The position numbers and the translations under genes were made by a program. From Nitrospinae bacterium CG22_combo_CG10-13_8_21_14_all_47_10 (GTDB lineage Bacteria; Nitrospinota; Nitrospinia; Nitrospinales; VA-1), in assembly GCA_002786505.1 (NCBI GenBank), contig PCTK01000114.1:6806-12518 (forward strand): 5,713 nt of DNA, in the 5' to 3' direction. Each line of letters begins with the position of its first letter. Position 1 is the stretch's first letter. This document shows positions 1 to 5,282 of this stretch, piece by piece. Below the pieces are notes generated by a model. It worked only from the letters and a program-made list of their open reading frames with translations. It was not told the DNA's origin and made no database searches.

Positions 1-9
1 ACCGGTGTG

Positions 10-1458
10 CTAACAGCGAAGGGATTTCCGGTAAAGACGTGAATACTGTTTGGCCGAATTTTCCCAGCTATGGTTTTTAGCCATTCCGTTCAACATCAGT
101 TTTTTCCATGTTTTGGTTTGGTGATAACAGGATAAGGCTTTTTCCAGTGATTTTAGAAAGAATTTTGCCTGTGGAGTTTTAAATTTGAACCCGGTTCCTT
201 TTCCCGTTTTAGCATTGAATTCCTGAACGGAGTTTTTCAAGCCGCCGACAGCCCGGACGATTGGAACCGTGCCATATTTCATGGCATACATCTGGGTGAG
301 CCCACAGGGTTCATAGTGGGAGGGCATAAGAATCATATCACTGCCGGCCAGAATACGATGCCCCAGGGCTTCATCGAACTTCAACTCTGTGGCAATGCGG
401 TCAGGCCGTTCCCGGCTCCATTGTTTGAAAAAAGATTCGTATTTGGTTACGCCTGTTCCCAGAACAACTAAGGATAAGTCTTGTTTATCGAGTGCGGCCC
501 GGGCCTCCATGATAAAATCAATTCCCTTTTGCTCCAAAAGCCGGGTTATCATGCAGAGGATCGGTGTCCCTTTGTTTAGTTTGAGGGAAACCATTTGTAT
601 CAAGTCTTCACGGCACTGTTTTTTGGATGACAGCGATTTTGGCCCATAATTAGCCGGAATTAATGGGTCGGTTTTTGGGTTCCAGGTGGTATCATCAATG
701 CCATTCAAAATTCCATACAGGCGGTCGGAACGTTTTCGCAAAATCCCATCCATTCCGAAACCCAGCTCAGGAGTCTGGATTTCCCGGCTGTAGGCGGGGC
801 TCACCGTGCTCAAGACATCGGCAAACATTAACCCGCCTTTTAAAAAACTGAATTGTCCGTAAAACTCCAGTCCTTCCTGATGGAACAAGGACTCATCCAG
901 TCCAGTAGTTTTCAACTGGGAGCGGGGAAAGTTGCCTTGATAACCGAGATTGTGAATTGAGAAAAGAGTTTTAGTTTTGGAAAACCACGCGTCGTTACGG
1001 TAAAGCGATTTTAGATATACGGGGATCAGCCCTGTGTGCCAGTCGTTGCAATGGATGATGTCGGGTTTGAAGTCGAGACTCTTGACAGCTTCAAGGGCCG
1101 CTTGGGAAAAAAAAGAAAACCGCTCTACACTATCGGGATAGTCGGATCCAGGTTCGCCATAAAGGTGCTCCCGTTTGAAGTATCCATCGTGCTGAACCAG
1201 ATAAAGCGGAACTCCACCTGCTAGCTCAGATTTGAACAGGGAGCCTTTCTTTTGGAAGCCGGGGATATTTAGCTCCATCTGGAGAGCTTGTATTTTTTGT
1301 CCCGCTTTGGAGGTGCAGGGGTATTTAGGCATGATGACCCGAATATCATGGCCAAGTTTTTTCAGGGCCACGGGCAATGCACCGCTGATATCTGCCAACC
1401 CTCCTGTTTTAGCAAAGGGATGGACTTCGGCGGAAACTAAAAGGATTTTAAGCTTCAT
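10..1458 (-). CDS. glgA: Glycogen synthase, ADP-glucose type (GT5 family)
   Basis: Transfers glucose from ADP-glucose to the non-reducing end of an alpha-1,4-glucan; cytoplasmic, glycogen synthesis. The 482-residue product matches the usual bacterial length of about 480, so the gene is complete. The N-terminal Rossmann domain opens with the family signature KTGGL (residues 17-21), the ADP-glucose binding loop. HCNDWH follows at 136-141, with D139 aligning to the E. coli catalytic-site Asp, then IHNLGYQG at 168-175 and GILNGID at 249-255. The C-terminal domain has TRLLEQKG at 305-312 (R306 and K311 match the E. coli R300/K305 pair) and EPCGLTQMYAM at 383-393 with the conserved Glu E383, then GGLKNSV at 405-411. 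No key residue is missing. The ATG start fits the family N-terminus; a GGGGAG lies 13 nt upstream, further than usual. No glgB, glgC or glgP is seen alongside. The gene is divergent from the 64-residue ORF. Function is very secure from the motifs. Confidence 0.97.
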   Translation of the reverse strand: MKLKILLVSAEVHPFAKTGGLADISGALPVALKKLGHDIRVIMPKYPCTSKAGQKIQALQMELNIPGFQKKGSLFKSELAGGVPLYLVQHDGYFKREHLYGEPGSDYPDSVERFSFFSQAALEAVKSLDFKPDIIHCNDWHTGLIPVYLKSLYRNDAWFSKTKTLFSIHNLGYQGNFPRSQLKTTGLDESLFHQEGLEFYGQFSFLKGGLMFADVLSTVSPAYSREIQTPELGFGMDGILRKRSDRLYGILNGIDDTTWNPKTDPLIPANYGPKSLSSKKQCREDLIQMVSLKLNKGTPILCMITRLLEQKGIDFIMEARAALDKQDLSLVVLGTGVTKYESFFKQWSRERPDRIATELKFDEALGHRILAGSDMILMPSHYEPCGLTQMYAMKYGTVPIVRAVGGLKNSVQEFNAKTGKGTGFKFKTPQAKFFLKSLEKALSCYHQTKTWKKLMLNGMAKNHSWENSAKQYSRLYRKSLRC

Positions 1459-1494
1459 GTCTGGATTCTGGCTCCCCGAAGAATATTAGCTGTA

Positions 1495-1524
1495 AATATA
1501 GCAGATATCATATACTGTTGTCCT
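1495..1524 (-). promoter_or_regulatory. Possible sigma-70 promoter of glgA
   Basis: Read on the minus strand, AGGACA (1524-1519, 4 of 6 consensus) is followed after 18 bp by TATATT (1500-1495, 5 of 6). This would start transcription near 1488, giving a leader of about 30 nt that includes the GGGGAG at 1477-1472. On the plus strand the same AT-rich stretch has a -10-like TATACT (1511-1516) for the divergent small gene, but I find no -35 at the right distance for it. Confidence 0.4.
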
Positions 1525-1543
1525 AAATTGACCTGAGAACATC

Positions 1544-1738
1544 ATGCCACCCAAACATTATAGTTTTAAGGTAAAAGGTATTTTAATAAGCGAAAAAGAT
1601 AATTCCGAAGATGATTTTAGCATTTTCATAACAGCAATGGATGACAACCATGCTGTGATGCTTGTGCGTGAGCATCTGAGAAACCACGCTCCAAAAGGAC
1701 GTTCTATCATTAAACGGATAGAGAAAAAAGCGGATTGA
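1544..1738 (+). CDS. Small hypothetical protein, 64 residues
   Basis: I do not recognise this protein. It is probably real: it fills the gap between two minus-strand genes without overlapping either, starts with ATG, and is followed by a good rho-independent terminator. By eye the order of elements is strand (about residues 5-16), strand (about 24-31), helix (about 34-47), strand (about 53-60), a compact beta-beta-alpha-beta layout. The middle is acidic (SEKDNSEDDF, 16-25) and the C-terminus basic (KRIEKKAD, 57-64). There is no cysteine, signal peptide or membrane segment, so a soluble cytoplasmic protein is expected. Upstream of the ATG only a weak TGAGAA (1534-1539) could serve as ribosome binding site. 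By my count GC is about 37 percent, well below the neighbouring coaBC by eye, and lowest at the 5' end. It is divergent from glgA, which does not by itself imply a shared role. No function is assigned. Confidence 0.72.
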   Translation: MPPKHYSFKVKGILISEKDNSEDDFSIFITAMDDNHAVMLVREHLRNHAPKGRSIIKRIEKKAD

Positions 1739-1742
1739 AATC

Positions 1743-1793
1743 AGAGGCAGGGGGGAGAATCATTTCGATGGCCCTTTCGGGGTGACTGCCTCT
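1743..1793 (+). other. Stem-loop in the 3' region of the small gene
   Basis: AGAGGCAG (1743-1750) pairs perfectly with CTGCCTCT (1786-1793), an 8-bp stem closing a 35-nt loop. Inside the loop CCC (1772-1774) can pair with GGG (1780-1782) to form a smaller hairpin. The element begins 5 nt after the stop codon of the 64-residue ORF and is followed 2 nt later by the terminator hairpin. It could protect the mRNA 3' end or belong to a 3'-derived small RNA; neither is shown. Confidence 0.45.
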
Positions 1794-1795
1794 TC

Positions 1796-1829
1796 AAAAT
1801 CCACTCAACTCCCCTGGGTGGATTTTTTT
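1796..1829 (+). terminator. Rho-independent terminator between the small gene and galT
   Basis: AAAATCCAC (1796-1804) pairs with GTGGATTTT (1818-1826) across a 13-nt loop, and the right arm runs into seven T residues (1823-1829). This is a good terminator for the plus-strand 64-residue ORF. On the minus strand the stem is followed by only four T residues, so it may also end galT transcription, less efficiently. Confidence 0.75.
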
Positions 1830-1842
1830 ATGGCAAACCCTT

Positions 1843-2835
1843 CTACAACCTGGTTTCCCGAAGTATTTCCGCGGCTTCTTCCGGTACGGTAGGGTTGATA
1901 TAAAACCCGGTCCCCTGTTCGAACCCCGCCATCTTGGTGAGTTTTGGCATAATCTCGATATGCCAGTGGTAATAATTAAAATGGTTGCCGTTTACCGGCG
2001 CGGTGTGAAACACGAAGTTATAAGACGGGGCGTTAAGCGCGGTACGCATTCTTAACAGGCTTTCCTTGAGTGAAGAAGCCAGTGCGTCAAAAAGGCGGGT
2101 TTCACATTCCTCAAACCGGGCAGAATGCAACCTTGGCAATATCCACATCTCAAAGGGAAACCGGGGCGCGAAGGGAACAATAGTGATGAAATTTTCGTTC
2201 TGGCAGACAATCCTTCTTCCATCTTCCAGTTCCTGGGCGATTAAATCACAATAAATACATCGTTTGTTTTTGTCGTAATGTTTTTTGCCACCGGCCAGTT
2301 CTTCACTCACCAATTCCGGGACGATGGGCAGGGCGATCAATTGTGTATGGGTGTGCTCCAGACTGGCACCGGAAGGTTCGCCCCGGTTTTTAAATATCAT
2401 GATGTAGTGAAACCGTTCGTTTTCTTTTAAAGCCAATACCCTTTCCCGCAATGCTTTCAGACTGTCTGCGATTTGGGTTTTGGGTAAAAGTTCCAGTTCT
2501 GTGTCGTGGTCTGGGCTTTCAATCAATACTTCATGCGTGCCAATGCCATTTATTTTGTCGTACAGGCCTTCGGTTATCTGTCCGGTTTCTCCTTCATCGG
2601 TCAAGGCCGGGTATTTATTAGGAATTACCCGCAGGGTCCATCCGGGTGAATTGGGTGAGTTCTTGCGATAGGCCAGAATCTCGGGAGGAGTCAATGGTTC
2701 ACTACCTTCACAGAAGGGGCAGGATTCTTTGTTGGTTTTTTTTTCAGGAGTGGAAAAATCTTTTGGCCGGTTACCGCGCTCACTGGAAATAATGACCCAG
2801 CGATTAACGATAGGATCTTTTCTCAATTCAGGCAT
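1843..2835 (-). CDS. galT: GalT-family nucleotidylyltransferase (galactose-1-phosphate uridylyltransferase or ADP-glucose phosphorylase-like)
   Basis: Member of the HIT-superfamily GalT group, which moves a nucleoside monophosphate through a histidine-bound intermediate; classical GalT converts UDP-glucose plus galactose-1-phosphate to glucose-1-phosphate plus UDP-galactose. The 330 residues cover the whole family length. CPFC (39-42), H110 in SPDHD and H161 match the E. coli zinc ligands C52, C55, H115 and H164. The active-site motif is HTHTQ (161-165), with H163 as the nucleophile, in place of E. coli HPHGQ. The C-terminal half carries CIYC (193-196), H237, and HWHIEIMP (290-297), a second probable metal site unlike the E. 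coli iron site; this resembles the two-zinc plant ADP-glucose phosphorylase. The C-terminal GTGFYINP (308-315) is typical of bacterial homologues. The ATG gives the expected N-terminus, PELRKDP; no clear Shine-Dalgarno precedes it. The gene is monocistronic, with no galK or galE nearby. Family is certain; exact substrate is open. Confidence 0.92.
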   Translation of the reverse strand: MPELRKDPIVNRWVIISSERGNRPKDFSTPEKKTNKESCPFCEGSEPLTPPEILAYRKNSPNSPGWTLRVIPNKYPALTDEGETGQITEGLYDKINGIGTHEVLIESPDHDTELELLPKTQIADSLKALRERVLALKENERFHYIMIFKNRGEPSGASLEHTHTQLIALPIVPELVSEELAGGKKHYDKNKRCIYCDLIAQELEDGRRIVCQNENFITIVPFAPRFPFEMWILPRLHSARFEECETRLFDALASSLKESLLRMRTALNAPSYNFVFHTAPVNGNHFNYYHWHIEIMPKLTKMAGFEQGTGFYINPTVPEEAAEILRETRL

Positions 2836-2866
2836 TTTCAGGGTACGGTGAATGTGTGAAAGCCAT

Positions 2867-2944
2867 CGGGCAACAATGCAATACTTTATGGAATGAAGGG
2901 GGGAAAGTCAATCACTCCTGTACCCTAAAAACATTGATTGCCCG
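2867..2944. repeat. 12-bp imperfect inverted repeat spanning the galT/coaBC divergent promoters
   Basis: CGGGCAACAATG (2867-2878) is the reverse complement of CATTGATTGCCCG (2932-2944) apart from one extra A at 2937. The left arm covers the predicted galT start site (about 2876) and the right arm covers the coaBC -35 box (2934-2939). A second repeat, AGGGTAC (2840-2846) and GTACCCT (2920-2926), interleaves with it. The placement would suit a protein bridging two half-sites, but no regulator is identified, and chance cannot be excluded. Confidence 0.4.
2883..2911 (-). promoter_or_regulatory. Sigma-70 promoter of galT
   Basis: On the minus strand TTGACT (2911-2906, 5 of 6 consensus) and TAAAGT (2888-2883, 4 of 6) are separated by exactly 17 bp. 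Transcription would start near 2876, giving a leader of about 40 nt before the galT ATG at 2835. The leader shows no strong ribosome binding site. Confidence 0.6.
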
Positions 2945-2962
2945 GGGATTAATATTTATAAT
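2934..2962 (+). promoter_or_regulatory. Sigma-70 promoter of coaBC, predicted leaderless
   Basis: TTGATT (2934-2939, 4 of 6 consensus) and a perfect TATAAT (2957-2962) are 17 bp apart. A start about 7 nt after the -10 box falls at 2969, the A of the coaBC ATG. No purine-rich ribosome binding site lies in front of the ATG, which agrees with a leaderless or nearly leaderless mRNA. Confidence 0.7.
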
Positions 2963-2968
2963 TGAGTC

Positions 2969-4162
2969 ATGAAAAATGCAAAGATTGTATTGGGAGTCTC
3001 AGCGGGTATAGCCGCTTACAAGGCTGTGGAGTTATTACGCTTGTTAGTAAAGGAAGGGGCCGAGGTGCGGGTTGTGATGAGCGCCAATGCCGGTCAATTT
3101 GTGACCCCGCTGACTTTTGCGGCGCTTTCCGGCCATCCGGTTTACCACTCGGTGTTTGATGCGCAAAACTCGATGGAACACATCCGCGTCGCTGAGAATG
3201 CCGATCTTTTGGTTGTGGCACCGGCTACCGCCTCCACGCTGGCCAAAATGGCACATGGTCTTGCTGACGATGCGTTGTCATGCTTGCATCTTGCGTTTAA
3301 AGGCCCGGTGCTTGTTTGCCCGGCCATGAATGAAGGCATGTGGGGGCACCCCGCCGTGAAAGACAATATTGCTCTTCTGAAATCCAGAGGCGTGGAGTTT
3401 GTCGATCCTGAAAGCGGGGAACTCGCTTGCGGCGTGATCGGGCTGGGTCGTTTGGCCGATACCAATGTTATTCTCGACAAGGTCAGGGGCTATTTTAGCC
3501 AGCGTGATGACCTGACCGGCATACGGTTTCTCATCACAGCCGGGCCGACTCATGAAGCCATCGACCCTGTGCGCTACCTGTCTAATCCGTCTTCAGGGAA
3601 AATGGGATACGCTGTGGCAGAGCAAGTCATGGCGCGGGGAGGGCAGGTTGTTCTCATCAGCGGCCCGACCCATTTGAAGCCGCCGCCGGGTGTGGACTTT
3701 AAGCCCTGTAAAAGGGCAGACGAGATGAATACCCTGGTTCAGGAGCAGTTTGAAAACTGCGATGTCCTGGTGATGTCTGCCGCAGTGGGCGATTTTGCCG
3801 CAGAAAAACTGGAAAAAGAAAAAATAAAAAAACAAGGTGATGAAGGCCTGATTCTCAAGCTGGTTGCTACCAAAGATATTCTGCTGGAAGTGGCTAAACG
3901 CAACTCAGGCAAACTGGTGGTGGGTTTCGCGGCGGAAAGCCAGAACCTGGTGGAAAGCGCCCTGGAGAAATTGAGGAAAAAAAACCTCGACTTCATCGTT
4001 GCCAACGATATCAGTGCGCCGGGCATCGGGTTTCAGTCCGACTCCAATCAGGTGACGATCATTGACCGCGAAGAAAAGATAGAAGACCTGCCACTGAAAC
4101 CGAAGCGGGAGATTGCTGATCTTCTGCTCGATAGAATTTTATTTCGACTCAAGCATCCTTAA
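2969..4162 (+). CDS. coaBC: Bifunctional phosphopantothenoylcysteine decarboxylase / phosphopantothenate-cysteine ligase
   Basis: Carries out two steps of coenzyme A synthesis in the cytoplasm: CTP-dependent joining of 4'-phosphopantothenate to cysteine (CoaB, C-terminal) and FMN-dependent decarboxylation to 4'-phosphopantetheine (CoaC, N-terminal). At 397 residues it is close to E. coli CoaBC (about 406). The CoaC half shows GVSAGIAAYK (9-18), catalytic H71 in HIRVAENADL, APATAS (84-89), PAMNEGMW (118-125) with N121, and C154 in ELACG, the flexible-lid cysteine. The CoaB half starts near residue 186 with ITAGPTHE (189-196), then DPVRYLSNPSSGKMG (199-213) with N206 matching E. coli N210, AAVGDF (271-276) and KIKK (285-288), which holds the lysine equivalent to E. 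coli K289. All catalytic residues are present. The ATG chosen gives the family N-terminus. It is divergent from galT and transcribed alone, away from partners often seen elsewhere such as rpoZ or gmk. Synonym: dfp. Confidence 0.98.
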   Translation: MKNAKIVLGVSAGIAAYKAVELLRLLVKEGAEVRVVMSANAGQFVTPLTFAALSGHPVYHSVFDAQNSMEHIRVAENADLLVVAPATASTLAKMAHGLADDALSCLHLAFKGPVLVCPAMNEGMWGHPAVKDNIALLKSRGVEFVDPESGELACGVIGLGRLADTNVILDKVRGYFSQRDDLTGIRFLITAGPTHEAIDPVRYLSNPSSGKMGYAVAEQVMARGGQVVLISGPTHLKPPPGVDFKPCKRADEMNTLVQEQFENCDVLVMSAAVGDFAAEKLEKEKIKKQGDEGLILKLVATKDILLEVAKRNSGKLVVGFAAESQNLVESALEKLRKKNLDFIVANDISAPGIGFQSDSNQVTIIDREEKIEDLPLKPKREIADLLLDRILFRLKHP

Positions 4163-4170
4163 TAAATGAA

Positions 4171-4191
4171 TCCCTCTTTTTTTAAGAGGGA
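4171..4191. terminator. Hairpin between convergent coaBC and FGE-fold genes
   Basis: TCCCTCTT (4171-4178) pairs perfectly with AAGAGGGA (4184-4191) around a five-T loop, 8 nt after the coaBC stop and 10 nt before the stop of the convergent gene. It lies in the right place for a bidirectional terminator. Neither side has an immediate T-run: CTTTT comes 5 nt after the stem on the plus strand and ATTCATTTATT on the minus strand, so strength is uncertain. Confidence 0.55.
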
Positions 4192-4201
4192 CTGGGCTTT
4201 T

Positions 4202-4990
4202 CTATTCCGATGCGTTTTTAGCGCAACGAAATCCTATGCCATTACTTTTCTGGCTGGGGGTGGTCGCGTTGCGGTAGGTCAGGTCGACATAATCGGCGGT
4301 GTTCCTCCAGTTTCCCCCGCGAATAATTTTATATTGTCCCTTTTCCGGGCCCTGCGGGTTTTCTTTGGGAGAAAACAGGTAGTATTCCGGGTAATGCCAG
4401 TCATGAACCCATTCTGAAACGTTGCCGGACAGATCGTAGACTCCATAATCGGACTTTCCTTTTTCATAGGAACCCACAGGCATGGTTTTCATCTTCTCTT
4501 CGTTATAGTTCAGTTTGTCTGAATCTGGTGGGGAGTCCCCCCAAGGGTACTTAATCGGACGTTTGCCCCGGCCCGCCTTTTCCCATTCCGCTTCGGTGGG
4601 AAGCCTTTTCCCATTCCATTTGCAATAGGCCGTAGCTTCTTTCCAGGAAACACCGGCGACGGGTTGTTGGTCACCATCGAAATTGGGGTTTTCCAGGCTC
4701 GGGGCTTTTTTTGCTCCGGTAGCGTCTATATATTTCCTGTATTCCGCATTGGTCACTTCATAAATGTCAATGTAGAACGCATCCAGAAAGACTTCATGGG
4801 CAGGGTTTTCCGGTCCCAGGGTGTGCCGGTCGGTGTTGAATAAGTCGTGGGGCCTGAGTTCCAAAAGGGACTGCCGACTGCCCATTTGCGATTTTCCGGC
4901 TGGAATGAGCGCCATATTTTCGTCATGGGGCGAGGCAAAACCAGGTGAAACGATACAAAGCGATACAAGGAGGAAAAGAATCTGTTTCAT
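4202..4990 (-). CDS. Exported FGE-fold (SUMF1/sulfatase-modifying-factor family) protein lacking the catalytic cysteine pair
   Basis: The 262-residue product begins with a Sec signal peptide: MK, a hydrophobic core (about 4-14), then SPGFA with likely cleavage after A19; C12 is not in a proper lipobox. The mature part is one FGE-sulfatase domain: MALIPAGKSQMGS (26-38), EVFLDAFYIDIYEVTNAEY (66-84), PVAGVSWKEATAYC (110-123), RLPTEAEWE (129-137), DLSGNVSEWV (186-195), RGGNW (224-228) and GIGFRC (251-256). True FGE binds copper through two cysteines just after the RGGS motif; here those positions are Asn230 and Val235, and the only mature cysteines are C123 and C256. It is therefore unlikely to make formylglycine; family members without the pair include binding proteins and other enzymes, and the role here is unknown. 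The ATG at 4990 is preferred: an in-frame TTG at 5056 lies inside the promoter -35 box and would put residues ahead of the signal peptide. No Shine-Dalgarno is visible. The gene stands alone, with no sulfatase nearby. Confidence 0.92.
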   Translation of the reverse strand: MKQILFLLVSLCIVSPGFASPHDENMALIPAGKSQMGSRQSLLELRPHDLFNTDRHTLGPENPAHEVFLDAFYIDIYEVTNAEYRKYIDATGAKKAPSLENPNFDGDQQPVAGVSWKEATAYCKWNGKRLPTEAEWEKAGRGKRPIKYPWGDSPPDSDKLNYNEEKMKTMPVGSYEKGKSDYGVYDLSGNVSEWVHDWHYPEYYLFSPKENPQGPEKGQYKIIRGGNWRNTADYVDLTYRNATTPSQKSNGIGFRCAKNASE

Positions 4991-5020
4991 TACAATGGAT
5001 TTTTCAATATTAAAGAATAG

Positions 5021-5054
5021 GAACTGGATTATAGGCAATTGCTGAGTCCAGTTC
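5021..5054. promoter_or_regulatory. Inverted repeat over the FGE-fold promoter, possible operator
   Basis: GAACTGGA (5021-5028) and TCCAGTTC (5047-5054) are perfect 8-bp inverted arms 18 bp apart. The right arm overlaps the -35 box and the left arm runs from the predicted start site into the last base of the -10 box. A separate 8-bp palindrome GCAATTGC (5035-5042) sits in the spacer. A repressor dimer bound here would block RNA polymerase, but no regulator is known. Confidence 0.45.
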
Positions 5055-5056
5055 AA
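5028..5056 (-). promoter_or_regulatory. Sigma-70 promoter of the FGE-fold gene
   Basis: On the minus strand TTGAAC (5056-5051, 4 of 6 consensus) and a perfect TATAAT (5033-5028) are 17 bp apart. Transcription would begin near 5021, about 31 nt before the ATG at 4990. This excludes the upstream TTG as the main start. Confidence 0.7.
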
Positions 5057-5111
5057 TCACGAAAAATAATTTGTGCCAACGGGGGGGAAACATTGCTGAA
5101 AACATTGGCGA

Positions 5112-5140
5112 TTGACAGCATTACTCATAAGTAATAGAAT
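5112..5140 (+). promoter_or_regulatory. Near-consensus sigma-70 promoter of the zinc-ribbon gene
   Basis: TTGACA (5112-5117, perfect) and TAGAAT (5135-5140, 5 of 6) are 17 bp apart, the closest match to consensus in the window. The start would be near 5147. An 8-bp direct repeat AAACATTG (5088-5095 and 5100-5107, 12-bp period) lies just upstream. Confidence 0.75.
5120..5135. promoter_or_regulatory. Dyad in the promoter spacer, possible operator
   Basis: ATTACT (5120-5125) and AGTAAT (5130-5135) are perfect 6-bp inverted arms around CATA, lying between the -35 and -10 boxes and touching the first base of the -10. A dyad in this position could be bound by a regulator. The spacer is a normal 17 bp, so the 19-20 bp MerR-type arrangement does not apply. 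Confidence 0.4.
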
Positions 5141-5146
5141 TCTTAC

Positions 5147-5282
5147 ACACAGATCATAAGCGAAATTTCAGGGCATTTCTTCAGTTTTGCTCTTGCCAGA
5201 AGTTGCTCATTAGCCGTAGAGATAGCTAGTAGGAATTTCTCAAGCCGAGAGAATGTTTGCGGACCCTCCGCCGAGGAGTTTG
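5147..5282 (+). other. Predicted long 5' leader of the zinc-ribbon gene
   Basis: From the predicted start site to the preferred ATG is about 136 nt, long for a bacterial leader. It holds no convincing ORF. The clearest structure is a hairpin directly before the ribosome binding site, GCGGA (5259-5263) and TCCGC (5267-5271) with a CCC loop. I recognise no riboswitch class. Together with 4991-5146, which holds the two divergent promoters, a run of seven G (5081-5087) and the repeats listed, this accounts for the whole 292-nt gap between genes. Confidence 0.4.
5273..5278 (+). promoter_or_regulatory. Ribosome binding site deciding the start at 5283
   Basis: GAGGAG lies 4 nt before the ATG at 5283 and is the best Shine-Dalgarno match in the window. 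An in-frame ATG at 5253 has only GAGAGA (5247-5252) directly touching it, with no spacing, so the downstream ATG is favoured. Confidence 0.7.

Noticed and set aside
1232..1489. 85-codon plus-strand frame over the 5' end of glgA
   Set aside because: Antisense to the conserved KTGGL-bearing N-terminus of glgA; its sequence is explained as the complement of that gene.
1459..1543. Promoter for the 64-residue gene using TATACT at 1511-1516
   Set aside because: No -35 hexamer resembling consensus at 16-18 bp; TTGACC at 1528-1533 is too close to the ATG to serve.
3142..4026. Open frames of 80-112 codons antisense to coaBC
   Set aside because: They lie wholly within coaBC, whose motifs are continuous; the predicted products are low-complexity or Ser/Ala/Arg-rich and have no promoter or ribosome binding site of their own.
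4166..4417. 83-codon plus-strand frame after coaBC
   Set aside because: It runs through the terminator hairpin and antisense to the FGE-fold gene, and the product shows no recognisable motif.
4991..5056. 22-residue N-terminal extension of the FGE-fold protein from a TTG codon
   Set aside because: The TTG is inside the -35 box and the extension lies ahead of a clear signal peptide; translation from ATG 4990 explains the sequence better.
5081..5087. Runs of six or seven G in three intergenic regions (1750-1755, 2898-2903, 5081-5087)
   Set aside because: Single short runs, not the four spaced G-tracts needed for a quadruplex, with no shared flanking sequence beyond a following A. Probably chance.
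5253..5282. Ten-residue extension of the zinc-ribbon protein from ATG 5253
   Set aside because: No properly spaced Shine-Dalgarno for this ATG, while ATG 5283 has GAGGAG 4 nt upstream. It cannot be fully excluded.
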